Assembly (NCBI GenBank): GCA_903881065.1
Contig: CAIRRW010000513.1
Coordinates: forward strand, 1 to 31,736
Origin: an uncultured Bacteroidota bacterium
Lineage (GTDB): Bacteria > Bacteroidota > Bacteroidia > 2-12-FULL-35-15
DNA length: 31,736 nucleotides
Direction of reading: 5' to 3'
The notes under the pieces were generated by a model. It was given only the letters and a program-made list of their open reading frames with translations, was not told the DNA's origin and did not search any database. The translations under genes and the position numbers were made by a program. How positions within the stretch are numbered: the stretch's first letter is position 1; each line of letters begins with the position of its first letter. Below are positions 1-7,717 of this stretch, piece after piece.

Positions 1-1
1 C

Positions 2-700
2 AACATTCTTTGTGAGATGATTGCAAAGTTAAAAGATGATAATAAACACATTACTATACCTGGTTTCTATGATGATGTAGAAGTTCTTTCTGCTGAAGAA
101 CGCGCTGAGATGGCGAAAGCACCATTCAGTCTTGATGAATATAAAAAATCATTAGAACTTAAAGATGTAATAGGAGAAGAAGGTTATACTACAAATGAAC
201 GTAATTCTATTCGCCCAACATTGGATGTAAATGGTATTTGGGGTGGTTACCAAGGCGAAGGAGCAAAGACAGTTATTGCTTCTAAAGCGTATGCAAAAAT
301 ATCGATGCGATTGGTTCCTTATCAAAATTCGGATAAAACATTTAAACAATTCGAGAAATATTTCCTTTCACTTGCGCCATCTTCGGTTACTGTAAAAGTA
401 ACTCCGCATCACGGAGGAGAAGCGGCGGTAACGCCAAGTAATTCGATTGCTTACAAAGCAGCAAGCAGAGCAATGGAAACTACTTTTGGTAAAAAACCTA
501 TCCCTGTTCGCAGTGGCGGCAGTATTCCTATTGTTGCAATGTTTAAAACCGAACTGGGATTGGATACTGTGTTGCTTGGTTTCGGGCTTGATTCGGATGC
601 TATTCACTCACCGAACGAACATTACGGAGTATTTAATTATTTGAAAGGAATTGAAACTATTCCTTATTTCTTCCAATATTACGCTGAGGGAAGTAAATAA
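2..700 (+). CDS. M20-family dipeptidase, C-terminal part (5' end outside the window)
   Basis: About 230 residues of the C-terminal half of an M20 metallopeptidase are visible. The frame is open from base 2, upstream of the first ATG at 17, so the gene begins before the window. The first readable residues, NILCEMIAKL, continue into ITIPGFYDDVE, which is typical of bacterial M20 dipeptidases of about 450 residues. The segment around SMRLVPYQ matches the inserted lid/dimerisation domain. The C-terminal HSPNEHYGVFNYLKGI carries the conserved metal-site histidine and SPNE signature. Members hydrolyse dipeptides or short peptides with a two-zinc centre, usually in the cytoplasm. A hairpin terminator lies 50 bases after the stop. 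Substrate specificity cannot be read from this fragment. Confidence 0.9.
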   Translation, partial: NILCEMIAKLKDDNKHITIPGFYDDVEVLSAEERAEMAKAPFSLDEYKKSLELKDVIGEEGYTTNERNSIRPTLDVNGIWGGYQGEGAKTVIASKAYAKISMRLVPYQNSDKTFKQFEKYFLSLAPSSVTVKVTPHHGGEAAVTPSNSIAYKAASRAMETTFGKKPIPVRSGGSIPIVAMFKTELGLDTVLLGFGLDSDAIHSPNEHYGVFNYLKGIETIPYFFQYYAEGSK

Positions 701-728
701 TTAAAAATACTTTTACTCAATATATTAA

Positions 729-1229
729 ATGATTCATAACCCCATTTGTAAAACGCCCTTATTCAATAGAATCAGGGCGTTTCTATTTCTGTTTTCCTAT
801 ATTCTTTTCGCTTCCTGCGGCGATTTTCAGGAAGTTACTTTCAGCGGAATAGAAAATGTGAAATTGGTAAAGCTCTCGGATAAAGGCGTGGAAGCGGAGA
901 TTACCGCCCGGATAAAAAATCCGAACAGCACTTCATTCACCATTTATAAATCGGATATGGATGTAACACTTAGCGGGATAAATGCCGGAAAAGCCCATCT
1001 GGCAAACAATGTGAGGATAAGAGCTAAAAGCGAAGACAGTTACACCTTCAAAATAAAATCGGATTTTTCGGGTTTGAGCCTTACTGATATTCCGAAGGTA
1101 ATAGGGATGGCAATGAGTAAAAATGTGAAGGTGGGGATAAAAGGAAATTTGCGTGCCGGCAAATTATTTATTAAGAAAACATTTCCTGTTGACCTGACGC
1201 AAAGTGTGCCGCTGAATCTTACAAAATGA
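729..1229 (+). CDS. LEA14-like (LEA_2 / water-stress domain) lipoprotein
   Basis: This is a 166-residue protein with a long N-terminus (NRIR, then the hydrophobic AFLFLFSYILFASC) ending in a lipobox-like LFASC, so it is probably lipidated at the cysteine and exported. The remainder reads as a single beta-sandwich domain of LEA14/LEA_2 type: paired strands such as GVEAEITARIKNPNS with the conserved NPN turn, then MDVTLSGINAG. In bacteria such proteins are small envelope proteins of poorly defined, possibly stress-related, function. ATG at 729 is the only good start before the signal peptide, but the terminator hairpin at 751-782 lies within its first codons, so true initiation is uncertain. 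The stop overlaps the next start as ATGA, implying translational coupling. Confidence 0.75.
   Translation: MIHNPICKTPLFNRIRAFLFLFSYILFASCGDFQEVTFSGIENVKLVKLSDKGVEAEITARIKNPNSTSFTIYKSDMDVTLSGINAGKAHLANNVRIRAKSEDSYTFKIKSDFSGLSLTDIPKVIGMAMSKNVKVGIKGNLRAGKLFIKKTFPVDLTQSVPLNLTK
751..782 (+). terminator. Rho-independent terminator overlapping the start of the next gene
   Basis: AAACGCCCT (751-759) pairs perfectly with AGGGCGTTT (774-782). Inside, ATTC (761-764) pairs with GAAT (769-772) around an AATA loop. A pyrimidine-rich stretch with several U runs follows. Its position 50 bases after the dipeptidase stop fits termination of that gene. It lies inside the reading frame that starts at 729. Confidence 0.65.
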
Positions 1230-3250
1230 GCGGTCTCGAACATAAATATACCAACTCGCTGATAAATGAAACAAGTCCGTACTTGCTTCAGCATGCACAT
1301 AACCCTGTAAACTGGCATCCGTGGAATGATGAAACGCTTGAAAAAGCGAAGCAGGAAAATAAATTAATACTGGTGAGCATCGGCTACTCAGCCTGTCATT
1401 GGTGCCATGTGATGGAGCACGAAAGTTTTGAGGATGAGAATGCCGCCCGTTTAATGAATGATCATTTTATCTGTGTAAAAGTGGATAGAGAGGAGCGGCC
1501 GGATGTGGATCAGATATATATGCTGGCTGTGCAGCTGATGACGGGACGTGGCGGCTGGCCGCTCAACTGCATCACGCTGCCTGATGGGCGCCCTATATAT
1601 GGCGGCACCTATTTCCCGAAGCAGCAATGGATGAATATCTTATTGAATATTGCTGATGTGTTTGCAAATGATAAAGAAAAAGCAATGGAGTATGCCTCAC
1701 GATTGACTGAAGGGGTGCGACTTGCAGAGCTTGTGAAGGTAAAGGAAATGCAAAATGATTTTTCGGCTGATACATTACATACCTGTTATACTAATTGGAA
1801 AAGCAGATTTGATAACATAGAAGGAGGGCCAAGTGGTGCGCCCAAATTTCCGTTGCCGAATAATTATCAGTTTCTATTGCGTTATGCTTTTTCATTCCCT
1901 GATAAAAAAGAGGAAGTGCTCAAACATGTTGATTTAACGCTTACCAAGATGGCTTTTGGTGGAATTTATGATCAGACAGGCGGCGGATTTTCACGCTATT
2001 CGGTTGATCATTACTGGAAAGTTCCGCATTTCGAAAAGATGCTTTATGATAATGCTCAACTGGTAACGCTTTATTCAGAAGCTTTTCAGGCAACTAAGAA
2101 CCCGCTTTACAGACAAATTGTTTATGAAACTTTAGCTTTTGTCGAGAGAGAATTAACTTCACCCGAAGGTGGATTTTATTCGGCACTGGATGCTGATTCG
2201 GAAGGTGTAGAAGGGAAATATTATGTATGGCAGAAAGAAGAATTGCAACAGATTTTAAAGGATAAATTCAGTTTGTTTGCAGATTATTTTAATGTGAATG
2301 ATATTGGTTTCTGGGAACATGATAATTATATTCTTCTGAGAAATGAAAGTGACGAAAAGCTTGCAAAGAAGCATAATATATCGGTTGAGGAACTGCAGAA
2401 AACTATCTCTGAAATCAAAAAAGAATTATTGGCAATAAGAGAGAAAAGAATACATCCGGGTCTGGATAATAAAATACTTACTTCGTGGAATGCTTTGATG
2501 TTAAAGGCATACATTGATGCTTATTCTGTTTTTGAAGAACAGCATTTTCTGGATGTTGCAATTAAGAATATTGAATTTATCTTTACAAATGCAAAGATAA
2601 AAGGAAATCAACTTTCGCATTTGGCTGGTAAAAATATTAATGGTTTTCTCGAAGATTATTCGTTTTTAATAGAAGCATTAATTGCTCTTTATGAAACTAC
2701 CTTTGATGAAACGTATCTTAATAAGGCAAATGATTTGATGACTTATTGTATCATTCATTTCAGGGATACAGATTCGGGAATGTTTTATTTTACATCTGAT
2801 GAAGACAAAGCATTATTAAGTCGTAAAATGGAATTGACGGATAATGTTATTCCTGCTTCCAATTCAAGTATTGCAAAGTCTTTGTTCAGACTGGGGCATC
2901 ATTTCGAAAACGAAGAATATATTCTTATGAGCAGAAAAATGCTGAATAATGTATTGAATGAATTTGAAAACTATGGTGCCGGATACAGCAACTGGGCAAT
3001 GCTTCATTTATATTTTACTCAGCCATTTTATGAAGTTGCAATTGTTGGTAATTCTGTTGATGAAAAAAGAAAATCATTCAACAAACATTACCTGCCTAAT
3101 GTGATATTTGCCGGATGCAAAACGGAAAGTTCATTGCCGCTGCTGAAAAACAGAAGTAAAGAAGGTGCAACATTAATTTATGTTTGTGTCAACAAAACCT
3201 GCAATAAGCCTGTGAGTGAGCCGGAAGAAGCATTAAAGCAATTCAACTGA
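1226..3250 (+). CDS. YyaL/SPATA20-like thioredoxin-fold protein (DUF255)
   Basis: The protein has 674 residues, the usual length for this family. The N-terminal DUF255 thioredoxin-like domain shows the hallmark NETSPYLLQHAHNPVNW and the redox-type motif C57-H-W-C60 within YSACHWCHVMEHESF, followed by VKVDREERPDVD. The rest is an (alpha/alpha)6 barrel related to N-acylglucosamine epimerases, with GGGFSRYSVDHYWKVPHFEKM and KILTSWNALM as family signatures. The enzymatic role is not established; members are usually cytoplasmic and were named after a spermatogenesis-associated protein. The start overlaps the lipoprotein stop (ATGA). The first roughly 550 bases are clearly richer in G+C than the rest of the gene. 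Confidence 0.9.
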   Translation: MSGLEHKYTNSLINETSPYLLQHAHNPVNWHPWNDETLEKAKQENKLILVSIGYSACHWCHVMEHESFEDENAARLMNDHFICVKVDREERPDVDQIYMLAVQLMTGRGGWPLNCITLPDGRPIYGGTYFPKQQWMNILLNIADVFANDKEKAMEYASRLTEGVRLAELVKVKEMQNDFSADTLHTCYTNWKSRFDNIEGGPSGAPKFPLPNNYQFLLRYAFSFPDKKEEVLKHVDLTLTKMAFGGIYDQTGGGFSRYSVDHYWKVPHFEKMLYDNAQLVTLYSEAFQATKNPLYRQIVYETLAFVERELTSPEGGFYSALDADSEGVEGKYYVWQKEELQQILKDKFSLFADYFNVNDIGFWEHDNYILLRNESDEKLAKKHNISVEELQKTISEIKKELLAIREKRIHPGLDNKILTSWNALMLKAYIDAYSVFEEQHFLDVAIKNIEFIFTNAKIKGNQLSHLAGKNINGFLEDYSFLIEALIALYETTFDETYLNKANDLMTYCIIHFRDTDSGMFYFTSDEDKALLSRKMELTDNVIPASNSSIAKSLFRLGHHFENEEYILMSRKMLNNVLNEFENYGAGYSNWAMLHLYFTQPFYEVAIVGNSVDEKRKSFNKHYLPNVIFAGCKTESSLPLLKNRSKEGATLIYVCVNKTCNKPVSEPEEALKQFN

Positions 3251-3251
3251 T

Positions 3252-4238
3252 TTGAAAAGATTTATCCTGATTTTTCTTTCCCTGATTCTGTACGTTAATT
3301 GTACCGCCCAACTTATCAATACCAAGCCTAAAGACATTTCTCTTGGTCCGATTAGTTTTAATCCGGCGGCAGTAAAACAAAATAAAATTAAAAGTCTATT
3401 GGTAGTCGTGGTTGATAAACCCGACGGGGAAGTTATTATTGACAAAGGAAATACGCAGGGTTATGAATTTGATACCTGCGGAAATGTTACAAGATATTAT
3501 TACACTGTTTTTAATACCAGGCATTTCGAAGACGTTGATGTTCCTGCGGTTTATCGTCATGGAAAATTAATTCGACCTGCCGGAACCCGCACTGTTGCAA
3601 AGTATATTAACGATACTATATTTGTAAATGTGTTTTATGATAAACAAAATCATGTGATAGCAAAACGTATGCAGGCAGGCGATTATTACGATGCGTATTA
3701 TTATGAATATGATTCGGTGGGCAGAATTAGGAAAGAAATGCACAGTAAAGAAACGAATGCTAGTGAAAATAAAAAGGAATTTAAACTGGGAGTTCAAAGT
3801 ATTCTTTCGTCGGAAACATTTGTATATACTGCATTAACGCCAACCCAACTGAAAAAGTCCTGCCTGAATGATGAAGGGAGGGAATATAAAAAAGCAATTA
3901 TTAATTATGATGACAAAGGGAATATTTTGTCGGAGAATTATGAATTTATTGTCAGCTGGATGCGAGCCGAAACCACATATAAATATGATGCCAACAATCG
4001 GTTGACGGATAAAACATTTATCAGTAATGAAAGTGGCGATATTAAAACGCAATCTTCATATGAATACAATGCCAATGGTGCAATGCTGGTAGAAAAGAAA
4101 CTAAAGAAAGATGTGCTGACGGATGAAATAAATATCCTGTATGATGAAACATTTAATCTTCCTAATTCCGAAGTAAACCGAGACCATATTAATTCTTCCA
4201 TTGGTATTGTGAAGTTTGGTTATACTTTCTTTCAGTAA
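3252..4238 (+). CDS. Secreted protein with YD-repeat-like strands, function unknown
   Basis: A 328-residue protein starting at TTG, one base after the preceding stop. The start is supported by the signal peptide that follows (KRFILIFLSLILYVNCTAQ, cleavage probably after TAQ). The middle and C-terminal parts contain degenerate repeats of the form YxYDxxGxxxxE: YYYEYDSVGRIRKEM, INYDDKGNILSENYEF, YKYDANNRLTDKTFI and YEYNANGAMLVEKK. These resemble the YD strands of RHS proteins or the MORN-like repeats common in secreted Bacteroidota proteins. No RHS core, toxin tip or catalytic motif is present. Direct adjacency suggests cotranscription with the DUF255 gene. Probably periplasmic or outer-membrane; I do not recognise a specific family. 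Confidence 0.7.
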   Translation: MKRFILIFLSLILYVNCTAQLINTKPKDISLGPISFNPAAVKQNKIKSLLVVVVDKPDGEVIIDKGNTQGYEFDTCGNVTRYYYTVFNTRHFEDVDVPAVYRHGKLIRPAGTRTVAKYINDTIFVNVFYDKQNHVIAKRMQAGDYYDAYYYEYDSVGRIRKEMHSKETNASENKKEFKLGVQSILSSETFVYTALTPTQLKKSCLNDEGREYKKAIINYDDKGNILSENYEFIVSWMRAETTYKYDANNRLTDKTFISNESGDIKTQSSYEYNANGAMLVEKKLKKDVLTDEINILYDETFNLPNSEVNRDHINSSIGIVKFGYTFFQ

Positions 4239-4358
4239 CAGTAATCAGTCAATAATGTAACTTATTTTGAAAGTTATATAACAATTGTCGGGTCAAATAT
4301 TCCGACCTTTGTTTTCTTTAGAAATCCCTAACTATTCTTATTTATCTAAATAGATGTA

Positions 4359-4366
4359 TACTTTTG
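4359..4366 (+). promoter_or_regulatory. Bacteroidota -7 element (TACTTTTG) for cassette 1
   Basis: TACTTTTG fits the TAnnTTTG consensus and sits in the larger core TATACTTTTG (4357-4366). Transcription would start about 4-7 bases downstream, at or next to the ATG at 4372, so the message could be nearly leaderless. The identical TATACTTTTG core precedes cassette 2 at 26421-26430. I see no clear -33 element. Confidence 0.5.
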
Positions 4367-4371
4367 TACAG

Positions 4372-5277
4372 ATGCCGACTTTAAATGTCATATCATGGTT
4401 TGATAAGAATACTGTAAAACATTTACGGTTTCCGTTTTCATATCATTTAATGCCAGTGTTTTTATTTGCATTGAGTCAGACTACTAATGTGAATTGGCAG
4501 CAAACAATTATAGCATTTGTTATCCTTCACTTGCTTATTTACCCTTCCAGTAATGGTTATAACAGCTATCAGGATAAGGATGAAACAAGTATTGGCGGAT
4601 TAAAAAATCCTCCTAAGGTTACCGAGAATTTATTTTATGCAACATTATTATTGGATATTATAGGTGTTCTTTTAGCACTTTTAGTTTCTGTCTACTTTTC
4701 TATTTTCGTTTTGATTTATGTATTTATTTCGAGAGCATACAGCTATCGCAAATTAAGATTAAAGAAATATGCTGTTATCGGGTTCCTTACTGTTTTCCTT
4801 TTTCAGGGAGCATTTACTTATCTGATGGTCTCTTCTGCCGTTACAACATTTTCCTTTGAAAATTGTTTTACAACAAATAACATCATTTGTATGGCTGTTG
4901 CAAGTTTATTTATTGGAAGTGTTTATCCGCTTACACAGATATATCAGCATAAAGAGGATAAAAAAGATGGGGTCACTTCTATCAGTTATAAATTTGGTTA
5001 TACAGGTACTTTTATTTTTTCATCCATTATGTTTGCCAGTGCTACTGCGCTGTTGTTTTATTACTTTGATTTAAAACATCAACGAATAGAAATGTTTCTG
5101 TTTTTTATACTGATGTTGCCGGTGGTTTTGCGTTTGTTATACTGGTTTAATAATGTTGTTAAAAATACAGCCAATGCAAATTTTGAAAATACAATGAGTA
5201 TGAATCTACTTGCTTCCTCCTGTATGAATATCTATTTTTTAGTTTTAATTTTGAATAACAATTATAGCTGGTTTTAA
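4372..5277 (+). CDS. UbiA-family prenyltransferase (cassette 1)
   Basis: A polytopic membrane protein of about 300 residues with some eight or nine hydrophobic segments. The first polar motif is NGYNSYQDKDETSIGGL, with Asn64, Asp68, Asp70 and Glu71 counted from this start. The second is IYQHKEDKKDG, with Asp196 and Asp199. These match the two Mg-diphosphate binding sites of UbiA enzymes, which transfer a prenyl chain to an aromatic or other acceptor in the membrane. The spacing of the first motif differs from the textbook NxxxDxxxD. An in-frame ATG at 4354 would add six residues, but it lies upstream of the predicted transcription start, and alignment with the cassette 2 copy favours 4372. 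The stop (5275-5277) ends on the first base of the T3PKS start, so the two genes overlap by one base. The prenyl donor and acceptor are unknown. Confidence 0.85.
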   Translation: MPTLNVISWFDKNTVKHLRFPFSYHLMPVFLFALSQTTNVNWQQTIIAFVILHLLIYPSSNGYNSYQDKDETSIGGLKNPPKVTENLFYATLLLDIIGVLLALLVSVYFSIFVLIYVFISRAYSYRKLRLKKYAVIGFLTVFLFQGAFTYLMVSSAVTTFSFENCFTTNNIICMAVASLFIGSVYPLTQIYQHKEDKKDGVTSISYKFGYTGTFIFSSIMFASATALLFYYFDLKHQRIEMFLFFILMLPVVLRLLYWFNNVVKNTANANFENTMSMNLLASSCMNIYFLVLILNNNYSWF

Positions 5278-6377
5278 TGAGTAAGATAATTTCGATAGGA
5301 ACAGCAGTACCAAAGCATCAAACCAAACAAAGTGAGATTCTGGAATTTATGCATCTTGCGTATGAAAACAATGCTGTTGCTTCGCGAAAGCTGAATGTAT
5401 TATTTCATAATAGCGGCATCACTACCCGTTATTCTTCAATCCCTGATTTTGATAAAAACAGAAACGAACATATTTTTTTTAATGGCACTCCAAGTACCGC
5501 AAATGTTGAAGACAGGCTAACTGTTTTTAAAGAACGAGCTATTCCTCTTGCTATTGATGCAATAAATAATTCGTTTGAAAAAATAAATACTACTCTAGAT
5601 AAATTTGGAATTACACATTTAATTACTGTTACATGCACCGGAATGTCTGCACCCGGGATTGATGCTGTGTTGATTGAACAATTGAAGTTACCTAAAGATA
5701 TTTTTCATACTTCTGTTAATTTTATGGGTTGCAATGCCGCATTTCATGCATTGAAAATTGCTGACATGATTTCGAAAACAGATGCAGATGCAAGGATATT
5801 AATTGCATGTGTTGAGCTTTGTACTTTGCATTTTCAGCCGAAAGACAATCATGATAATTTATTGTCGAATACTATTTTTGGTGATGGTGCTGCTGCTGTA
5901 ATTATTACTTCTGATCACTATTCAAATCAAACGGAACAAAACAATTTAATTATAAATGGATTTTATTCGTTGCTTTTAACAAAGGGAAAAGAGTTGATGG
6001 GATGGAATATTACGCCGGTTAATTTTGAAATGATTCTCGATGCAAAAATTCCTGATGTATTGGGCGATGAAATAAATTCGATAGTAGATAATGCTTCTGC
6101 CAAATTTAAAATTAACCCTGAATCTATTAGTAATTGGGCGATACATCCGGGAGGGAAAAAAATAGTTGACACTATTAAAAATAAATTAAAGTTGAGTGAT
6201 GAAGATGTAAATGCTTCTTATAAAATATTAAATGACTTCGGGAATATGTCATCACCTACAATTTTATTTGTACTGAATGAATTGATGCAGGAGAAAAATA
6301 AAACAGGAGAAACAATTTTTTCAATAGGGTTCGGTCCCGGATTAATCATTGAAACTGCATTGTTCAGCTATGTCTGA
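5277..6377 (+). CDS. Type III polyketide synthase (cassette 1)
   Basis: A 366-residue chalcone/stilbene-synthase-fold enzyme with all three catalytic residues: Cys152 (NFMGCNAAFHAL), His290 (WAIHPGG) and Asn323 (FGNMSSPT). Further family motifs are TCTGMSAPGID, CVELCTLHF, FGDGAAAVI and the C-terminal GFGPGL. The family condenses malonyl-CoA onto a starter acyl-CoA without an acyl carrier protein and cyclises the chain to resorcinols, phloroglucinol, pyrones or related rings. GNMSSPT rather than a KASIII-type asparagine motif argues for T3PKS over FabH. It starts within the UbiA stop (TAATG) and overlaps the methyltransferase by 8 bases, so all three should be translated from one message. Starter and product cannot be deduced. 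Confidence 0.93.
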   Translation: MSKIISIGTAVPKHQTKQSEILEFMHLAYENNAVASRKLNVLFHNSGITTRYSSIPDFDKNRNEHIFFNGTPSTANVEDRLTVFKERAIPLAIDAINNSFEKINTTLDKFGITHLITVTCTGMSAPGIDAVLIEQLKLPKDIFHTSVNFMGCNAAFHALKIADMISKTDADARILIACVELCTLHFQPKDNHDNLLSNTIFGDGAAAVIITSDHYSNQTEQNNLIINGFYSLLLTKGKELMGWNITPVNFEMILDAKIPDVLGDEINSIVDNASAKFKINPESISNWAIHPGGKKIVDTIKNKLKLSDEDVNASYKILNDFGNMSSPTILFVLNELMQEKNKTGETIFSIGFGPGLIIETALFSYV

Positions 6378-7074
6378 TAAATTTACCAATCGCTCTTACC
6401 AATTAGAATTGTTGGATGAACCCAATATTCCTAAGCAATTACTCTTCCAGAATTTACGCGAACTTGATTTTATAAATAAAACCTTAGGCGGACATTCCAT
6501 TACAATTGCCGGAATAAAACAATTGATAACAGATAAAAATAAAACATATAATATTGTGGATATAGGCTGCGGAGGCGGTGATGCGATGAAATATATTGCA
6601 GACTGGGGGCGAAAAAATAATTATAAAATAATGCTGACCGGTGTGGATATGAATGCCGATGCGATTGAATATGTGAAAACTAATTGCAGTGGTTATTCGG
6701 AAATCAAAGGAGTAGTGAATGATTACAGGGATTATTTAAAACAGAATACTGAGATTGATATTGTGCATTGTTCGTTGTTTTGTCATCATTTGAAGGATGA
6801 TGAATTAACGGAGTTGTTCTCTTATCTCAAAAAACATGCGGAAATTGGGTTTGTGATAAATGATTTGGAGCGTAATCGATTTGCATATTATACCATCAAA
6901 CTTTTGACACGTTTATTTAATGGTTCTTCATTGGTAAAAAATGATGCGCCACTTTCTGTGTTAAGAGGTTTTAAAAAAAGAGAATTACTTGATTTATTTA
7001 AAAAAGCTGCAGTTGAAACTGTGAGCATTAAATGGAAATGGGCATTTCGGTATTTGGTTATTGGCAAAAAATGA
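6370..7074 (+). CDS. Class I SAM-dependent methyltransferase (cassette 1)
   Basis: About 234 residues with the Rossmann-type SAM motif I IVDIGCGGGD, a GVDMNAD acidic-loop motif II, and IDIVHCSLFCHHL as the post-II region. The C-terminal part, with SLVKNDAPLSVLRGFKK and WKWAFRYLVIGKK, is closely matched in the cassette 2 copy and probably forms the substrate end. ATG at 6370 is preferred over an upstream in-frame TTG at 6349 because it gives a short 8-base overlap with the T3PKS gene. The context suggests O- or C-methylation of the polyketide ring, analogous to SrsB. In cassette 2 the FAD gene follows at once; here it is displaced by about 1.6 kb of other DNA. Confidence 0.88.
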   Translation: MSDKFTNRSYQLELLDEPNIPKQLLFQNLRELDFINKTLGGHSITIAGIKQLITDKNKTYNIVDIGCGGGDAMKYIADWGRKNNYKIMLTGVDMNADAIEYVKTNCSGYSEIKGVVNDYRDYLKQNTEIDIVHCSLFCHHLKDDELTELFSYLKKHAEIGFVINDLERNRFAYYTIKLLTRLFNGSSLVKNDAPLSVLRGFKKRELLDLFKKAAVETVSIKWKWAFRYLVIGKK

Positions 7075-7225
7075 AAATTTATTCGACTGTCTATTCGTAC
7101 TTTCAATCAGGATTCCATTTCCGCTCTCCCGGGAAACTTTCTAATGCTATAAGAACATAAATTTATTAATTACGCTATAATATATAGTGTGCAATTTAAA
7201 GAGCGAATATCCGAATTCTTTAAAA

Positions 7226-7513
7226 TTCTGGTCTCGGGGAATGGTTTTCTTGTACAAGAAAACAACTTTCTTGTACTGGGGAGGAGTTTTCTTGTACTGG
7301 GGAACAACTTTCTTGTACAAGAAATTCAAATTTCCAGTACAAGGGAACAACATTCTTGTACTGGGGAACAACTTTCTTGTATTGGGGAGGAGTTTTCTTG
7401 TACTGGGGAACAACATTCTTGTACTGGGGAACAACTTTCTGGTACAAGAAAATGACTTTCTTGTACTGGGGAGGAGCTTTCTTGTACAAGAAAACCATTC
7501 CCCAAGTCCAGAA
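7226..7513 (+). repeat. Array of twelve 21-bp palindromic-core repeats bounded by 36-bp inverted repeats
   Basis: Units begin at 7246, 7267, 7288, 7309, 7331, 7352, 7373, 7394, 7415, 7436, 7457 and 7478: spacing is 21 bp throughout except one step of 22. A typical unit begins TTTCTTGTAC and ends GGGGAACAAC. The core is GTAC; arms are TTCTT or its variants on the left and AAGAA or TGGGG on the right, so some units contain the perfect palindrome TTCTTGTACAAGAA. The outer edges form an inverted repeat, 7226-7261 against 7478-7513, with 34 of 36 positions paired and 26 bp perfect (7236-7261 / 7478-7503). With a 21-bp period and few stops, several frames stay open and encode heptapeptides such as FLVLGNN; these are unlikely to be genes. 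Confidence 0.9.
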
Positions 7514-7654
7514 AATGGAACACTTGGAGAAGTTATTGGCTATTTATCAGCATTTTACGTATTTACTATATTGATTTCAGATTGGGTTCACCAACTAATT
7601 GGAATAGGTAATTATGGATTGTTTAGTAATTTTGTTAACGGAAAAGAAAAGTAA
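7507..7654 (+). pseudogene. Orphan C-terminal coding remnant of a small membrane protein
   Basis: Right after the array the frame ending at TAA 7652-7654 reads GTLGEVIGYLSAFY, then VFTILISDWVHQLIG and FSNFVNGKEK. This looks like a hydrophobic helix with a charged tail and has natural-looking codon use, unlike the array frames. It has no convincing start: upstream the frame runs through the repeats to a GTG at 7187. The simplest reading is the 3' end of a gene whose 5' part was replaced by the repeat array. Family unknown. The stretch 7075-7225 before the array holds nothing I can assign. Confidence 0.35.
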
Positions 7655-7717
7655 TAAGTGAAATAATATTTCAATAAAAAGGTTATTGAGAAATCGCACT
7701 ATAAGGCATGTAATTTT

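Noticed and set aside
6349..6369. TTG at 6349 as methyltransferase start
   Set aside because: It would extend deep into the T3PKS gene and add a non-conserved peptide; ATG 6370 gives a normal short overlap.
5277..6377. Identification as KASIII (FabH) or HMG-CoA synthase instead of type III PKS
   Set aside because: The GNMSSPT motif, AIHPGG histidine and C-terminal GFGPGL pattern fit chalcone/stilbene-type synthases, and the paralogue shows the same set.
7246..7498. CRISPR array
   Set aside because: The units are contiguous 21-bp repeats without unique spacers, and no cas genes are present.
7147..7574. Overlapping open frames on both strands through the 21-bp array
   Set aside because: A 21-bp period free of stops opens several frames at once; the heptapeptides are by-products and a 22-bp step breaks frame between units. 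No signal or domain supports translation.
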